This document shows, one piece after another, positions 12,089 through 21,978 of a stretch of 64,000 nt of DNA. Where the stretch lies: assembly GCA_951217055.1 (NCBI GenBank), contig OX578286.1, positions 5,496,033 through 5,560,032 on the forward strand, in the 5' to 3' direction. Position 1 is the first letter of the stretch. Each line of letters starts with the position of its first letter. Below the pieces are notes generated by a model that saw nothing but the letters and a program-made list of their open reading frames with translations, was not told the DNA's origin and searched no databases. The position numbers and the translations under genes were made by a program. This stretch comes from Gerris lacustris (taxonomy: Eukaryota > Arthropoda > Insecta > Hemiptera > Gerridae).

Positions 12089-12419
12089 AACTTATATAGT
12101 TAGATTCATATTTAAATAGACTACATTTTAAAACTTTTTTTTCGCACAGTTGTAAATAGTTACAGTCGTCGCCTTATACATGTTCTACGTATATGAACTT
12201 ATACATAATATCGATAATGGTGCACCAAAAGGGCCAATCTACATTTTAAATTTGAATTTTAAAACTTGAAAATGTCCTCTGGAATAATCAAGGGATATTG
12301 CGGGAGTGCGGGGGCAGTAAACCCCATGAGAAGCAGCTTTAGAGCGGGAATAAGCTGAGAACTAAGGATAGCAAACATTACAACAGAAAATATTATCGAA
12401 ATGTATTAAAAATAATAAT
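12089..12419. other. Unclassified sequence
   Basis: No gene or repeat can be supported. Confidence 0.4.
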
Positions 12420-13200
12420 TCTGTGATAGAACTAAGAAGTTAGTTTATCACAATCATTGTATAGTATGATATACAATTGTGGTGAAGATATTGTTGTGCT
12501 ACTTGTTTATCACAATTGCATAGTATGATATACAATGTGGTGAAGATATTGTTGTGTTACTTGTTTATCACAATTGCATAGTATGATATACAATTGTGGT
12601 GAAGATATTGTTGTGTTACTTGTTTATCACAATTGCATAGTATGATATACAATTGTGGTGAAGATATTGTTGTGCTACTTGTTTATCACAATTGCATAGT
12701 ATGATATACAATTGTGGTGAAGATATTGTTGTGTTACTTGTTTATCACAATTGCATAGTATGATATACAATTGTGGTGAAGATATTGTTGTGTTACTTGT
12801 TTATCACAATTGCATAGTATTATATACAATTGTGGTGACGATATTGTTGTGTTACTTGTTTATCACTATTGCATAGTATGATATACAATTGTGGTGAAGA
12901 TATTGTTGTGTTACTTGTTTATCACAATTGCATAGTATGATATACAATTGTGGTGAAGATATTGTTGTGTTACTTGTTTATCACAATTGCATAGTATGAT
13001 ATACAATTGGTGAAGATATTGTTGTATTACTTGTTTATCACAATTGCATAGTATGATATACAATTGTGGTGAAGATATTGTTGTGTTACTTGTTTATCAC
13101 AATTGCATAGTATGATATACAATTGTGGTGAAGATATTGTTGTGTTACTTGTTTATCACAATTGTATAGTATGATATACAATTATGGTGATAATATTTTT
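12420..13200. repeat. 59-bp satellite array (~13 units)
   Basis: Head-to-tail units of 59 bp ('gtggtgaagatattgttgtg' then 'ttacttgtttatcacaattg' then 'catagtatgatatacaatt') with few substitutions. Each unit can form a stem between CACAATTG and CAATTGTG, about 14 bases apart. The array ends about 190 bp before a tRNA gene. Confidence 0.95.
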
Positions 13201-13391
13201 GTTTTACGCTCTCTAGTCATAATTATGAAGTGATACCGTTAAATCTCAGTCAAAAGAACCGATTATTTATAACTTATAGAAATACAGGTTCTCCCATAAA
13301 GCAAATGATCATCAATACATTAATTAATCAAATAAAAATAGGCATATATGAAATTAGCCATGACACACTAAGGTTGACCTTGCGATCAACT

Positions 13392-13473
13392 GACGAGGTG
13401 GCCGAGTGGTTAAGGCGTTGGACTGCTAATCCAATGGGCTCTGCCCGCGTGGGTTCGAATCCCATCCTCGTCG
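13392..13473 (+). tRNA. tRNA-Ser (anticodon GCU)
   Basis: The 82-base gene has a 7-bp acceptor stem GACGAGG/CCTCGTC with discriminator G. The anticodon stem is TTGGA/TCCAA (13418-13422 and 13430-13434) around the loop CTGCTAA, so the anticodon GCT sits at 13425-13427 and decodes AGC/AGU serine codons. The long variable arm is typical of class II serine tRNAs. The internal promoter boxes are present: an A box from about 13399 and a GGTTCGAATCC B box. CCA is not encoded, as expected for a eukaryotic nuclear tRNA. It is identical to the gene at 18919-19000, while the flanks are unrelated beyond a few bases. It lies between a 59-bp satellite upstream and a family B repeat downstream. Every arm is intact, so it is probably functional. 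Confidence 0.97.
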
Positions 13474-13478
13474 AACAA

Positions 13479-13483
13479 TTTTT
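13479..13483 (+). terminator. Pol III terminator of tRNA-Ser
   Basis: A T5 run begins five bases after the tRNA 3' end, the usual RNA polymerase III stop. Confidence 0.85.
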
Positions 13484-13631
13484 ATCATATAATAAATAAT
13501 AAAGGAAATTGAAATAGCGTCACTTCTATAAATAACCGGCGGAGTAATAAATCGACAACTGTTTAAAGTAATTAGTAACATGATATTTTAGAATCTAGTT
13601 TTATTTATTAGAGCTAACTAGAGAGTTTACA

Positions 13632-13985
13632 ATGAAAAAATCGGTCCGAGACAACTCAGACAAACTTTCTCATATACTTCCTAATTACTTAGTCCAGTGT
13701 TTTCCATTTATTAATTTTCTTAAGTACTTTTAATTATTATTGAACATTTCATCAAAATTTATCTTTAAAATAACTTCTCCTGGGCGGGGAATCGAACCCG
13801 GGCTCTCTCCGTCCGCATTTTAAGCTATTTTCTCAGGAACTGGATTTTTCCCGGGAAACCGGCTTATATCGTATTTAAATGGTCTACATTTTTTGAATTT
13901 TTTAATCAAAATCGTCAGAACCGTTTTCGATAAATAATGTTTTTTGATTTTGTGGGAGAACGGTTAAGATTTGACCCATGGCTTA
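13632..13985 (+). mobile_element. Family B element, 3' truncated
   Basis: Begins 'aaaaaatcggtccgagacaa' like the full copy at 17290-17897. It contains the reverse complement of a Pol III B box (GGTTCGATTCC) near 13795, then the 'ttctcaggaact' and 'gggaaaccggcttatatcg' segments, and is lost after the 'tttttaatcaaaatcgtc' block. Confidence 0.75.
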
Positions 13986-14140
13986 TATAGTGTTTTTTGT
14001 AGCCCTTGAGACGTAGAACAACCTACTTCATTTTTTTCCGCATATATCGCCAGTCACCCTGTATATTAAATCTATAAAATGACACCATTAATTTTAAAAA
14101 AATATATCATATTTCGAATCAATAATATAGAAACAAATTA

Positions 14141-14330
14141 CAGTGAAACCCCTCTATAATGGACACCCCTGTTTACGGACTACTTTCCCAGGAAACGGCA
14201 AAATTGTATATGAAATCACTGTAAAAGAAAAAGAACCCCCTCTATAATGGACACCCCTCTGTAATACTGGACATAGACACTTAAATATGGTCCCATAGGC
14301 CCTAAAACCTCTTTTAACGGACAAATTATA
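14141..14330. mobile_element. pogo/Tigger-like mariner terminal fragment
   Basis: TA then CAGTGAAACCCCTCTATAAT at 14139-14160 has the form of Tigger/pogo-type inverted termini. CACTG then TA at about 14217-14223 could be a matching end. A second, degenerate 'ccccctctataatggacacc' copy follows at about 14236. There is no transposase frame. Confidence 0.5.
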
Positions 14331-14574
14331 TTAAACTTAATATTTTTAAAATTCAAAACATAAATTTATATACTTACAAATTTATAACTTCTCTGAATTT
14401 CTAGTTCAATAAATCCTTAATAATATAAAGTGAAAAGAATTTTTTTTTTTTTTTTTTTTGGAAATGTATAAAAGTTTTGAAATTTTTAATTTTTTAGTCT
14501 ATAAAATCAGGTTTGCTTGTCTATGTCCATCTAAAAACATAAAACTATTCTCAGAAATATTACATTATCTTTAT
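14331..14574. other. Unclassified AT-rich sequence with a T-tract
   Basis: Contains a run of about 18 T near 14442. No gene. Confidence 0.4.
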
Positions 14575-14742
14575 CAATAAGATTCATAGAAAATTAATTA
14601 TGTTTTTCTAAAGTGATTCTAATTCTAAAATATATGTTGATCCCTTCTTTCTCATTAGTCCTTTGTCTCTATTCTCTATTCATAGTGAAGGTCTCATAAA
14701 AGCCCTGTAGTTTAATAACTTTAAAAGAAAAGGTGGAAATTA
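14575..14742 (+). repeat. 168-bp direct repeat, left copy
   Basis: From 'ttatctttatc' to 'ggtggaaatta', this matches 15442-15606 with few differences. The two copies abut the family C element at 14743-15441 on both sides with no spacer. Confidence 0.8.
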
Positions 14743-15441
14743 CTAGGCATCGCGTGGCTCTATCATTGAAGCGAGCGTATAGTAAAAAATATGTATTGAA
14801 TATTGAAAAATAGATAATCATGAATCATGATGAGTTGATAGATAATGGGTCTGGTAGTAGAACAGCGGCTATTAGTAAGGGAACCACCCAGCATTCTTAC
14901 TATTCCTCTAACCACACATCTCCTTTTCAATTATTATAAAATGTATCTCTTTGATACAATAAAACTATTGCATGTATCAAATTGAAATTTTGCATGCCTG
15001 TTTCAATTGTGCATTAGATGGTGTATATGAAGTTTTATTAAAATCGTTACGTTAGAACGTATGATATCGGTAAAAAGGTTGTTTTCTCTATTATAAACAT
15101 TTAGGTCCGCTTTAATTGTTTTAGCAATCTTTATAATTGCTGTTGGTTTTACTAAAAAATGTTATTTGAAAAAAATGTTCGTCTCATCGAATAGATGATG
15201 ATAGAATCTTTTCCGTCCCGAAATTCCAATTTAGTTTTTGAACCTCTCGTTGCGCGCGAACTCTTGGACGGATCACGCTGTCCAACGAACTTAGCCTGAG
15301 TATTAGTAATAGGAACATGTATACCAAATTTCAACTAAATCGGTCATTTCTTACTCAAGTTATCGTCGGACACGTAAACGTTGCACACAGACAGACAGAC
15401 AGACAGATAGACAAGATGCATATTTCGTTGAATGTAAGAAG
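14743..15441 (-). mobile_element. Family C Helitron-like element, 5' truncated
   Basis: Read on the minus strand it ends in GATGCCTAG followed by T, as the other C copies do. It has the (GTCT)n-type microsatellite near 15392-15416 but lacks the terminal TTGAAGCGAG. The body includes 'gatgatagaatctttt' and 'cgaactcttggacggatcac' blocks shared with 15922-16702, 47594-48093 and 53803-54550. No coding capacity. Confidence 0.8.
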
Positions 15442-15606
15442 TTATCTTTATCTATAAGATTTATAGAAAATTAATTATGTTTCCTAAAGTGATTCTAATT
15501 CTAAAATATTTGTTGACCCCTTCTTCCTCATTAGTCCTTCTATTCATAGTGAAGGTGTCATCAAAACCCTGTAGTTTAATAACTTTAAAAGAAAAGGTGG
15601 AAATTA
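15442..15606 (+). repeat. 168-bp direct repeat, right copy
   Basis: Counterpart of 14575-14742; see that entry. It starts exactly where the truncated C element stops. Confidence 0.8.
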
Positions 15607-15663
15607 TTAATTATCGTAAAAAATAAAATAATAATTGTTTTAATATACCTATTATTATGAAAA

Positions 15664-15921
15664 TTTATTAAAAAAATCGATCCAAGACAACTCAGACAAA
15701 CTTTCTCATATGCGAGTTCATAATTATTTAGCCCAGTGATTTCCATTTATTAGTTTTCGTATGTACATTTAATTATTATTGAGCATTTCATTAAAATTTA
15801 TCATAAAAATAACTTTTCCCTGGTGGGGAATCGAACCAGCCTCTCTCTGTCCGCGTTTAAAGCTATTTTCTCAGGAACTAGATTTTTCCCGGGAAAACAA
15901 GCTTATATCGTTAGATTCCTA
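15664..15921 (+). mobile_element. Family B element, left part (split by C)
   Basis: Begins 'aaaaaaatcgatccaagaca' and runs to 'ttagattcctA', where a C element is inserted. It continues at 16703. Confidence 0.85.
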
Positions 15922-15965
15922 TTGAAGCGAGTGTAAGCGAGCTTCTTACATTCAACGAAATATGC

Positions 15966-16004
<39 letters not shown>

Positions 16005-16702
16005 GTGTAACGTTTACGTGTCCGACGATAACTTGAGTAAAAGTTTACCGATTTAGTTGAAATTTGGTATACATCTTCCTTTTACTAATACTCAGGCTAA
16101 GTTCGTTGGACAGCGTGATCCGTCCAAGAGTTCGCGCGCAATGCTCGCGTAAATGTGAGCTTCAAATTTAAAATTAAAATTTCAGGACGGGAAAAAATTC
16201 TGTCATCACCTACTCGATGAGACGAACATTTTTTTCAAATAACATTTTTCAGTAAAACCAACAACGACACTGCTATGATTTAATAAAGATCGCTAAAACA
16301 ATTAAAGCGGACCTAAACGTTTAAAATAGAGAAAACAACCTTTTAACCGATATCTTACGTTCTAAAGTAACGATCTTAATAAAACTTCATGTACATAGTC
16401 TAAAGTACAATTGAAGCAAGTATGTAAAATTTCAACTTGATACAAGCAGTAGTGTTTGAGTAATGAAGTGATACATTTATAATATTAGTTTAAAAGCTAT
16501 TCCGGGTGGTTATGATTCTTATAGTCGTTTTGTGTGTAGGTTTGTTATGAAGTAAAGCTTTGTACCGAGTACCCCCACTCTACCCCTTACTACCCTCTTC
16601 CACTTATCTTCAACTATGACATTCATCATGATTAACAAATTTCAATATTCAGTATTTTATAGCAATACGCTCGCTTCAATGATAGAGCCACGCGATGCCT
16701 AG
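15922..16702 (+). mobile_element. Complete family C Helitron-like element
   Basis: 781 bp from TTGAAGCGAGTGTAAGCGAG to GCGATGCCTAG. The 5' terminal TTGAAGCGAGYGTA recurs inverted as TACGCTCGCTTCAA about 25 bp before the 3' end, i.e. asymmetric (subterminal) inverted repeats. A (GTCT)n microsatellite lies at 15974-16005. The element sits between A (15921) and T (16703) of a family B repeat with no target duplication, and deleting it restores the B sequence. Clean A|T insertion and a CTRR 3' end are Helitron hallmarks, while the 5' TT, the microsatellite and the asymmetric repeats resemble Helentron-associated elements. It is non-autonomous. Confidence 0.85.
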
Positions 16703-17053
16703 TTTAAATGGACTACATTTTAAATTTCTTTAAATCGAAATCGTCGGAAACGATTTCGAGGAATAATTTTTTTTTCAGAGTATTTGGGAATAGCGCCCCC
16801 AAAAATTGCAGAAAAATATTATTTCTCAATTTTGCCTCTAGGTATAATTTTCAGAATATATCAAATTTCGTCAAAATCGGCCTAGTAGTTTAGGCTCCAC
16901 GCGCGTGCACAGACGACAGGCGACAGACAGACAGACATTTTTTAAAAACCACTTTTTTGGACTCAGAGGACCTCAAAACGTGTAAATCTATCAAAATCTC
17001 AAAATCAAATTTTCGCCCCATCACAATACTTTCTCTTTAATATGAGAAAGTAA
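16703..17053 (+). mobile_element. Family B element, right part (split by C)
   Basis: Resumes 'tttaaatggactacatttta' and runs to the terminal hairpin ACTTTCTC/GAGAAAGT near 17029-17051. Together with 15664-15921 it makes one B copy. Confidence 0.85.
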
Positions 17054-17289
17054 AAAAGTAAACGATTCTTATTTATTAATTTATAAATTTCATAACTTTC
17101 TTCGACTGTTTTAGACAAAGTACCTACTTAACAAAACAATATTAAAAGTTAACTCAATAGATAAAAAAAAATGAATATTTAATGCAAGATAGCAGAATCG
17201 AAATAACACTAAAATATTATAAAAATATAAAGAAGTGTTTTTCCTTTCTTTCTAGAAAACATGTAAAGATGGATTTATTACTCACTTAA

Positions 17290-17897
17290 AAATGAAAAAA
17301 TCGGTCCGAGACAACTCAGACAAACTTTCTCATATACGAGTTAATAATAATTAGCCCAGTGTTTCCATTTATTAGTTTTCAAATGTACATTTAAATATTA
17401 TTGAACATTTCATCAAAATTTATCATAAAAATAACTTCTCCTAAGCGGGGAATCGAACCCGGGCTCTCTACATCCGTGTTTTAAGCAAATTTCTCAGGAA
17501 CTAGATTTTTCCCGGGAAAACGGCTTATATCGTTGGATTCGTATTCAAATGGACTACATTTTAGAATTTTTTAATCAAAATCGTCGGAACCGTTTACGAG
17601 AAATAATTTTTTTTCATGTTTTTTCAGAGTTATTGGGGGGTAGCGCCCCCAAATTTAGTGCTAAAATTCGTTTCTCGATTTCGCCTCGGGGTATGATTTT
17701 TCTAAACATGTATGCCAAATTTCGTCAAAATCGGCCCAGTAGTTTAGGCTCCAGGCGACTGCACAGACGACAGACAGACATTTTTTAAAAACCACTTTTT
17801 TGGACTCAGGGGACCTCAAAACGTGTAAATCCATCAAAATCTCAAAATCGAATTTTCGCGCCATCACAATACTTTCTCTTTATATGAGAAAGTAAAA
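17290..17897 (+). mobile_element. Full-length family B element
   Basis: About 606 bp from 'aaaaaatcggtccgagacaa' to the terminal hairpin ACTTTCTC-TTTATAT-GAGAAAGT plus an A-run. On the minus strand it carries a B-box-like GGGTTCGATTCCCCGC (complement of about 17447-17462) but no convincing A box. It also contains 'cagtagtttaggctcca' and 'gacgacagacagaca', the style of widespread non-autonomous insect repeats. No protein. It could be a tRNA-related SINE relative or a hairpin-ended DNA element. Confidence 0.8.
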
Positions 17898-17925
17898 ATC
17901 ACAGGGAAGTACTTGCGTCCAAGTA

Positions 17926-18447
17926 CTTTTTAGGGTTTTAGGGTTTTGTAGATGATTAAGCATGCCCGTTATGTAATAATTATGATTTTTTGCTCCGATC
18001 TCAAGAGGGAGTTCGATACCTCCGGGGGGGTCACAATGTTTTTCATCGCTAATAACGACTAGTTATTAGCGTTATATAGGAGTTGGGGGGGGGGAATTTT
18101 TTTGGGGTATATTTTGATTTTTTTACCTAATATGGAATGCAAAATTTAAAAAAGCGTATATATATTTGCGTCCTACTCTTCAGCAGCTTTCATTTGATAC
18201 CCCACTCAAAAATTTAAAAAAATATAAATTTTTGAGTTTACAACATTTTTGCGAATTGCGCATGCGCATATTTAATTTTGAACTTCTGTATATTTTCCTG
18301 TGGTTGGGTCAAAAAGTTGCACCAGTGTTTCAAATTTCAGCACTTTCGCTTAAACGGTTTGGGACCTATGAACCAAAGAGCGACGGACAGACGGACACAT
18401 CACCCTCGGCATAAGGGTTTTGAGAAGAATCTACAAAACCCTAAAAA
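17926..18447. mobile_element. Family U element with inverted ends
   Basis: The left end TTTTTAGGG(TTTTAGGG)TTTTGTAG near 17926-17950 is the inverse of CTACAAAACCCTAAAAA near 18431-18447. It contains 'gggacctatgaaccaaagag' and 'gacggacagacggaca', both recurring at 48118-48170. The open frames inside are incidental. Confidence 0.65.
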
Positions 18448-18449
18448 TA

Positions 18450-18918
18450 AAAGCTTTGTTTTTTTTAAAAAAAATCCCCGAAGTTAAATTTCCAACCTAA
18501 TTCTCTGAATTCATCTCATTAGACCTTCAATTCTCTGAATATATCATATTAGACCTACAATTCTTTGAATATATCTTACATTTTTTTCAATATAATTACT
18601 CGCGAATGTTAAAATTAAGACTCTTAATAAATTATCGCGAATAGATTCACTCGCGAAAGTTACGGATTAACTGTAATTCAATAAAAAATCAAGGTTATTT
18701 TAAATTATACACCGTATTGATCGAGAATAAAATCAAAATTATAGGAAATCTTATTTCTTCTAAATATTACATTTATAATTAAAGAAAATAATAACGTGTA
18801 TTTTATGTATTATTATTATAAAATAGTTAAATAAAAATAAATAATGTTGGTTTTATTATAGTTAAGATAGGTGGCATCTAGCGGTGAGATGATGAAACTT
18901 GGTGGGAGGGAGTCAACA
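18450..18918. other. Unclassified AT-rich sequence
   Basis: 'caattctctgaatatatc' is repeated about three times near 18500-18580. No other feature. Confidence 0.45.
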
Positions 18919-19000
18919 GACGAGGTGGCCGAGTGGTTAAGGCGTTGGACTGCTAATCCAATGGGCTCTGCCCGCGTGGGTTCGAATCCCATCCTCGTCG
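18919..19000 (+). tRNA. tRNA-Ser (anticodon GCU), second copy
   Basis: Identical over all 82 bases to 13392-13473: GACGAGG/CCTCGTC acceptor, loop CTGCTAA with anticodon GCT, class II variable arm, A and B boxes intact, no encoded CCA. Upstream and downstream sequence differs from the first copy beyond the trailing bases. The two copies are therefore an old duplication kept identical by selection or gene conversion, or a short dispersed duplication. A 24-bp satellite starts about 210 bp downstream. Confidence 0.97.
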
Positions 19001-19006
19001 CACATA

Positions 19007-19011
19007 TTTTT
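19007..19011 (+). terminator. Pol III terminator of second tRNA-Ser
   Basis: A T5 run seven bases after the tRNA end. Confidence 0.8.
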
Positions 19012-19212
19012 ATCCGATATACGCTAAACAAAATGTGCTACAGAACTTGTACTTACGTACAAATATTCGATTCGATGTATTTAACGATTTTATTCGACAT
19101 ATTCGTTGATAAATGTCATTGAAATATCATAATTTTGGGGTTTTTAAAAACCGTTTGTCTGACCTTGGTTTTTGCACACACGTACAGTCTAAACTACTCA
19201 TTTACATACATT

Positions 19213-19697
19213 TAACACGTTCAAATAAAACGTTAATAACACGTTCAAATAAAACGTTAATAACACGTTCAAATAAAACGTTAATAACACGTTCAAATAA
19301 AACGTTAATAACACGTTCAAATAAAACGTTAATAACACGTTCAAATAAAACGTTAATAAGACGTTCAAATAAAACTTTAATAACACGTTCAAATAAAAAG
19401 TTAATAACACGTTCAAATAAAACGTTAATAACACGTTCAAATAAAACGTTAATACCCTATTCAAATAAAACGTTAATAACACGTTCAAATAAAACGTTAA
19501 TAACACGTTCAAATAAAACGTTAATAACACGTTCAAATAAAAAGTTAATAACTCGTTCAAATAAAACGTTAACAACACGTTCAAATAAAACGTTAATAAC
19601 ACGTTCAAATAAAACGTTAATAACACATTCAAATAAAACGTTAATAACACGTTCAAATAAACCGTTAATAACACGTTCAAATAAAACGTTAATAACA
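19213..19697. repeat. 24-bp satellite array (~20 units)
   Basis: Units of 24 bp (CACGTTCAAATAAAACGTTA plus ATAA). Because 24 is a multiple of three and the unit lacks stops in some frames, long open frames appear on both strands: an 8-residue TRSNKTLI repeat on plus and LLTFYLNV on minus. Variants include changes on both sides without codon bias, so I read this as non-coding satellite. Confidence 0.9.
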
Positions 19698-19699
19698 AA

Positions 19700-20138
19700 T
19701 ATTATTAAAAAGAAACGTTAGTTGTAATAAAGTAAAGAAAGGTTAGGGAAGAAAAGAACGTTAGATCTATATTTAGTCAAAATATATACTTCCAAGAGTT
19801 CAGCCATTGTTTGTTTTAATGCCAATCCTCCGTATTTGTGGCAACCTAGAAAAGTGTTTTTTTCTATACCAGATAAAAATCAGCTGTGACTAAAGATATA
19901 TTTTTTGTTTACGGCTCTAAACTATATGTTTATTTTTCGTTTTTTTGTTAAAAAAAAAGCAGTGTTGTCTGAGGAATGAAAAATTGTTTTTAGTGTCAGA
20001 TAATAGAAAGAAAAAAAAAACTTTGTTTATGTTGGCTACCTTGTTGTTTGTAGAATAACGAAGAAGAATTAAAATTGTTTATTTTTATAAAACCTTTTTA
20101 AAAATGCATTGTTTTATTTGTTGCTTTTTTTTTTAGCT
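19700..20138. other. Unclassified AT-rich sequence
   Basis: No gene or clear repeat. Confidence 0.4.
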
Positions 20139-20217
20139 GATCTATATAATATAGTGTTTTAGTTTATTTTTACAGGTTCAGCATAATATCACTGTAGGTT
20201 TTATTTATACAGGTTAT
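20139..20217 (+). repeat. Family V repeat, left part (split by hAT-like element)
   Basis: 'agctgatctatataatatag...tttatttttacaggttcagc' matches 22944-23030. It is interrupted after CAGGTTAT (20210-20217) and resumes at 21979. Confidence 0.8.
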
Positions 20218-20295
20218 CAGCGCCAGTGCTACACTTTTGGCCGCCACAGGCAAGACGGTTTTTGGCCGCCCCATTGAAATAGGCTCTCTTTGACC

Positions 20296-20313
20296 GGGGG
20301 GGGGGGGGGGGGT
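20296..20313. repeat. G18 tract
   Basis: Homopolymer of about 18 G inside the hAT-like element. Confidence 0.85.
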
Positions 20314-20742
20314 ATTTTTGTATATATTAATATCATCTGAGGAAAAAATGGCCTGACATTTTCTATGGCCATATTTTTAATATTACTCTTAGTGAACATT
20401 ATATTGTGAATTGTTATGAAACACGCCTCCTCTGATACTTTAATTTAGATTAGATTAAAAAGTAAATTTTTACTAATAAGCCAACTTTTGTTAACTTCGG
20501 ACAGTCTCGGCTTTTTTTGTTCTTGGGGTATAACAACTTAAATTATTTTCAACTTTTTAAAAATCAAATAATTTTTCCACTATCAATAAGGGCTTACAGA
20601 GGCAGAGGGCTGAACAAAGTTTATTTAATATAACCTGACTGCTTTTTAAAATAGTGCATGTCACTATTATTTAGCTATGATAGTTTTTGAGTAATAAAGT
20701 AAAGTAGGCTATTATTAAAAACTCAATATTAGAGGAAGGGTA

Positions 20743-20965
20743 CTTCTTTAGATAGTTACTCCCCTATGCTGCTTTAGAATAAAAGTGACTTTGACTAAAT
20801 AACTATTAAGAAAAAGAGATGTTTAGTCCAATGATGTTTGGGACCAAGGAATATCCCATTTCTGTTTTTAAAAGGGGAGTAACAGTCGAAAGAAGGACAT
20901 TCCGTACACCTTTAGATTGTTACTCCCCTCTGTTTTTTTATAAGGCGAGTAACAATCTAAAGAAG
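20743..20965 (-). mobile_element. Family I MITE, short+long dimer
   Basis: Inverted ends TACTTCTTTAGAT.GTTACTCCCC. Reversed, it reads as a roughly 60-bp short unit, a spacer like 'gtgtacggaatgt', then a long unit of about 163 bp. This is the same order as the start of the expanded array at 32356-34258. It lies inside the hAT-like element. Confidence 0.8.
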
Positions 20966-21005
20966 TGCCAGAGGAAGAAACCTATAACAGAACTGAGCTT
21001 TATAG

Positions 21006-21650
21006 TTTTACTTTCTCATACAAAGAGTAAGTAAAAATATTTGTGATGAGAAGCAAAAATGCGATCTTGAGATTTTGATGAATTTACACGTTCTGAGGTC
21101 ACCTGATTCCAAAAAAGCGGGTTTTAAAAAATGTCTGTCTGTCGTCTGTGGATACGCCTGGAGCCTAAACTACTGGGCTAATTTTCACAAAATTTGGCAT
21201 ATACGAACATGTTCAGAAAAATCATACCCCGAAATGAATGTTAGCCCCAAAATCTCTGAAAAAACATAAAAAAATTATTTCCCAAAAACGGTTCCCACGA
21301 TTTTGATTAAAAAATTCTAAAATGTAGCCCATTTAAATACGAATCTAACGATATAAGCCGTTTTCCCTGGGAAAATCTAGTTCCTGGGAAAATAGCTTTG
21401 ACCGTGGACGGAGAGAGGCCAGGATCGATTCCCCGCCGAGGAGAAGTTATATTTGATGAAAATATTCAATAATAATTAAATGTACCTACTATTTATTTAT
21501 TTTTTTTCCTTTATTTGGCATTGGCTTTACACCATACAACCATAATTGTAAATGTCCCTACTAAAACTAATAAATTGAAAACACTGGGCTAAGTAATTAT
21601 TAACTCGTATATCAAAAACTTTGTCTGATTTGTCTCGGACCGATTTTTAT
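21006..21650 (-). mobile_element. Family B element inside the hAT-like element
   Basis: Starts with the terminal hairpin (ACTTTCTC...GAGTAAGT), then 'cctaaactactgggc', 'gatataagccgttttcc', the B-box-like GATCGATTCCCCGCC near 21424 and the 'tcggaccgattttt' end. Nearly full length and reversed. Confidence 0.8.
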
Positions 21651-21978
21651 TTTATTAGGATTAAGAGAGATATAAAAATTATTAAAAAATTAAGGGAAGG
21701 GTAGAAAATATAACAGTTATAAAGGGGTAAGAAAAGAGTTAAGTGGATAAATAAAAAAAATGATAAAATAAAAAAAAAAATCTAGAGGTGTTATTACTAG
21801 GGTTCCACCTCTAACTTCCTACTCAGTACGGGGGTTACGCACATTATTATCGTTTTGCTACTACAGATTTTGTTTTTCAATTTATAAAATAAAACAAATT
21901 GAGGGCGTCATCGGCCGCCCCCTGAGTTTGGCCGCCACAGGCGGCCGCCTGCCCCGCCTGTGCGTAGCGCCGGCGCTG

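Larger units (their letters stand above)
20218..21978. mobile_element. hAT-like non-autonomous element (W), 1761 bp
   Basis: The ends are CAGCGCCAGTGCTAC (20218) and, inverted, CAGCGCCGGCGCTAC (21978), 13 of 15 identical. It is flanked by an 8-bp direct repeat CAGGTTAT at 20210-20217 and 21979-21986. The uninterrupted site is seen at 23022-23029 in a paralogous V repeat. An 8-bp duplication and CAGNG-type ends are characteristic of hAT transposons. GC-rich 'ggccgccacaggc' inverted segments lie inside both ends. It carries other repeats at 20743-20965 and 21006-21650. There is no transposase, so it needed a helper. Confidence 0.9.
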
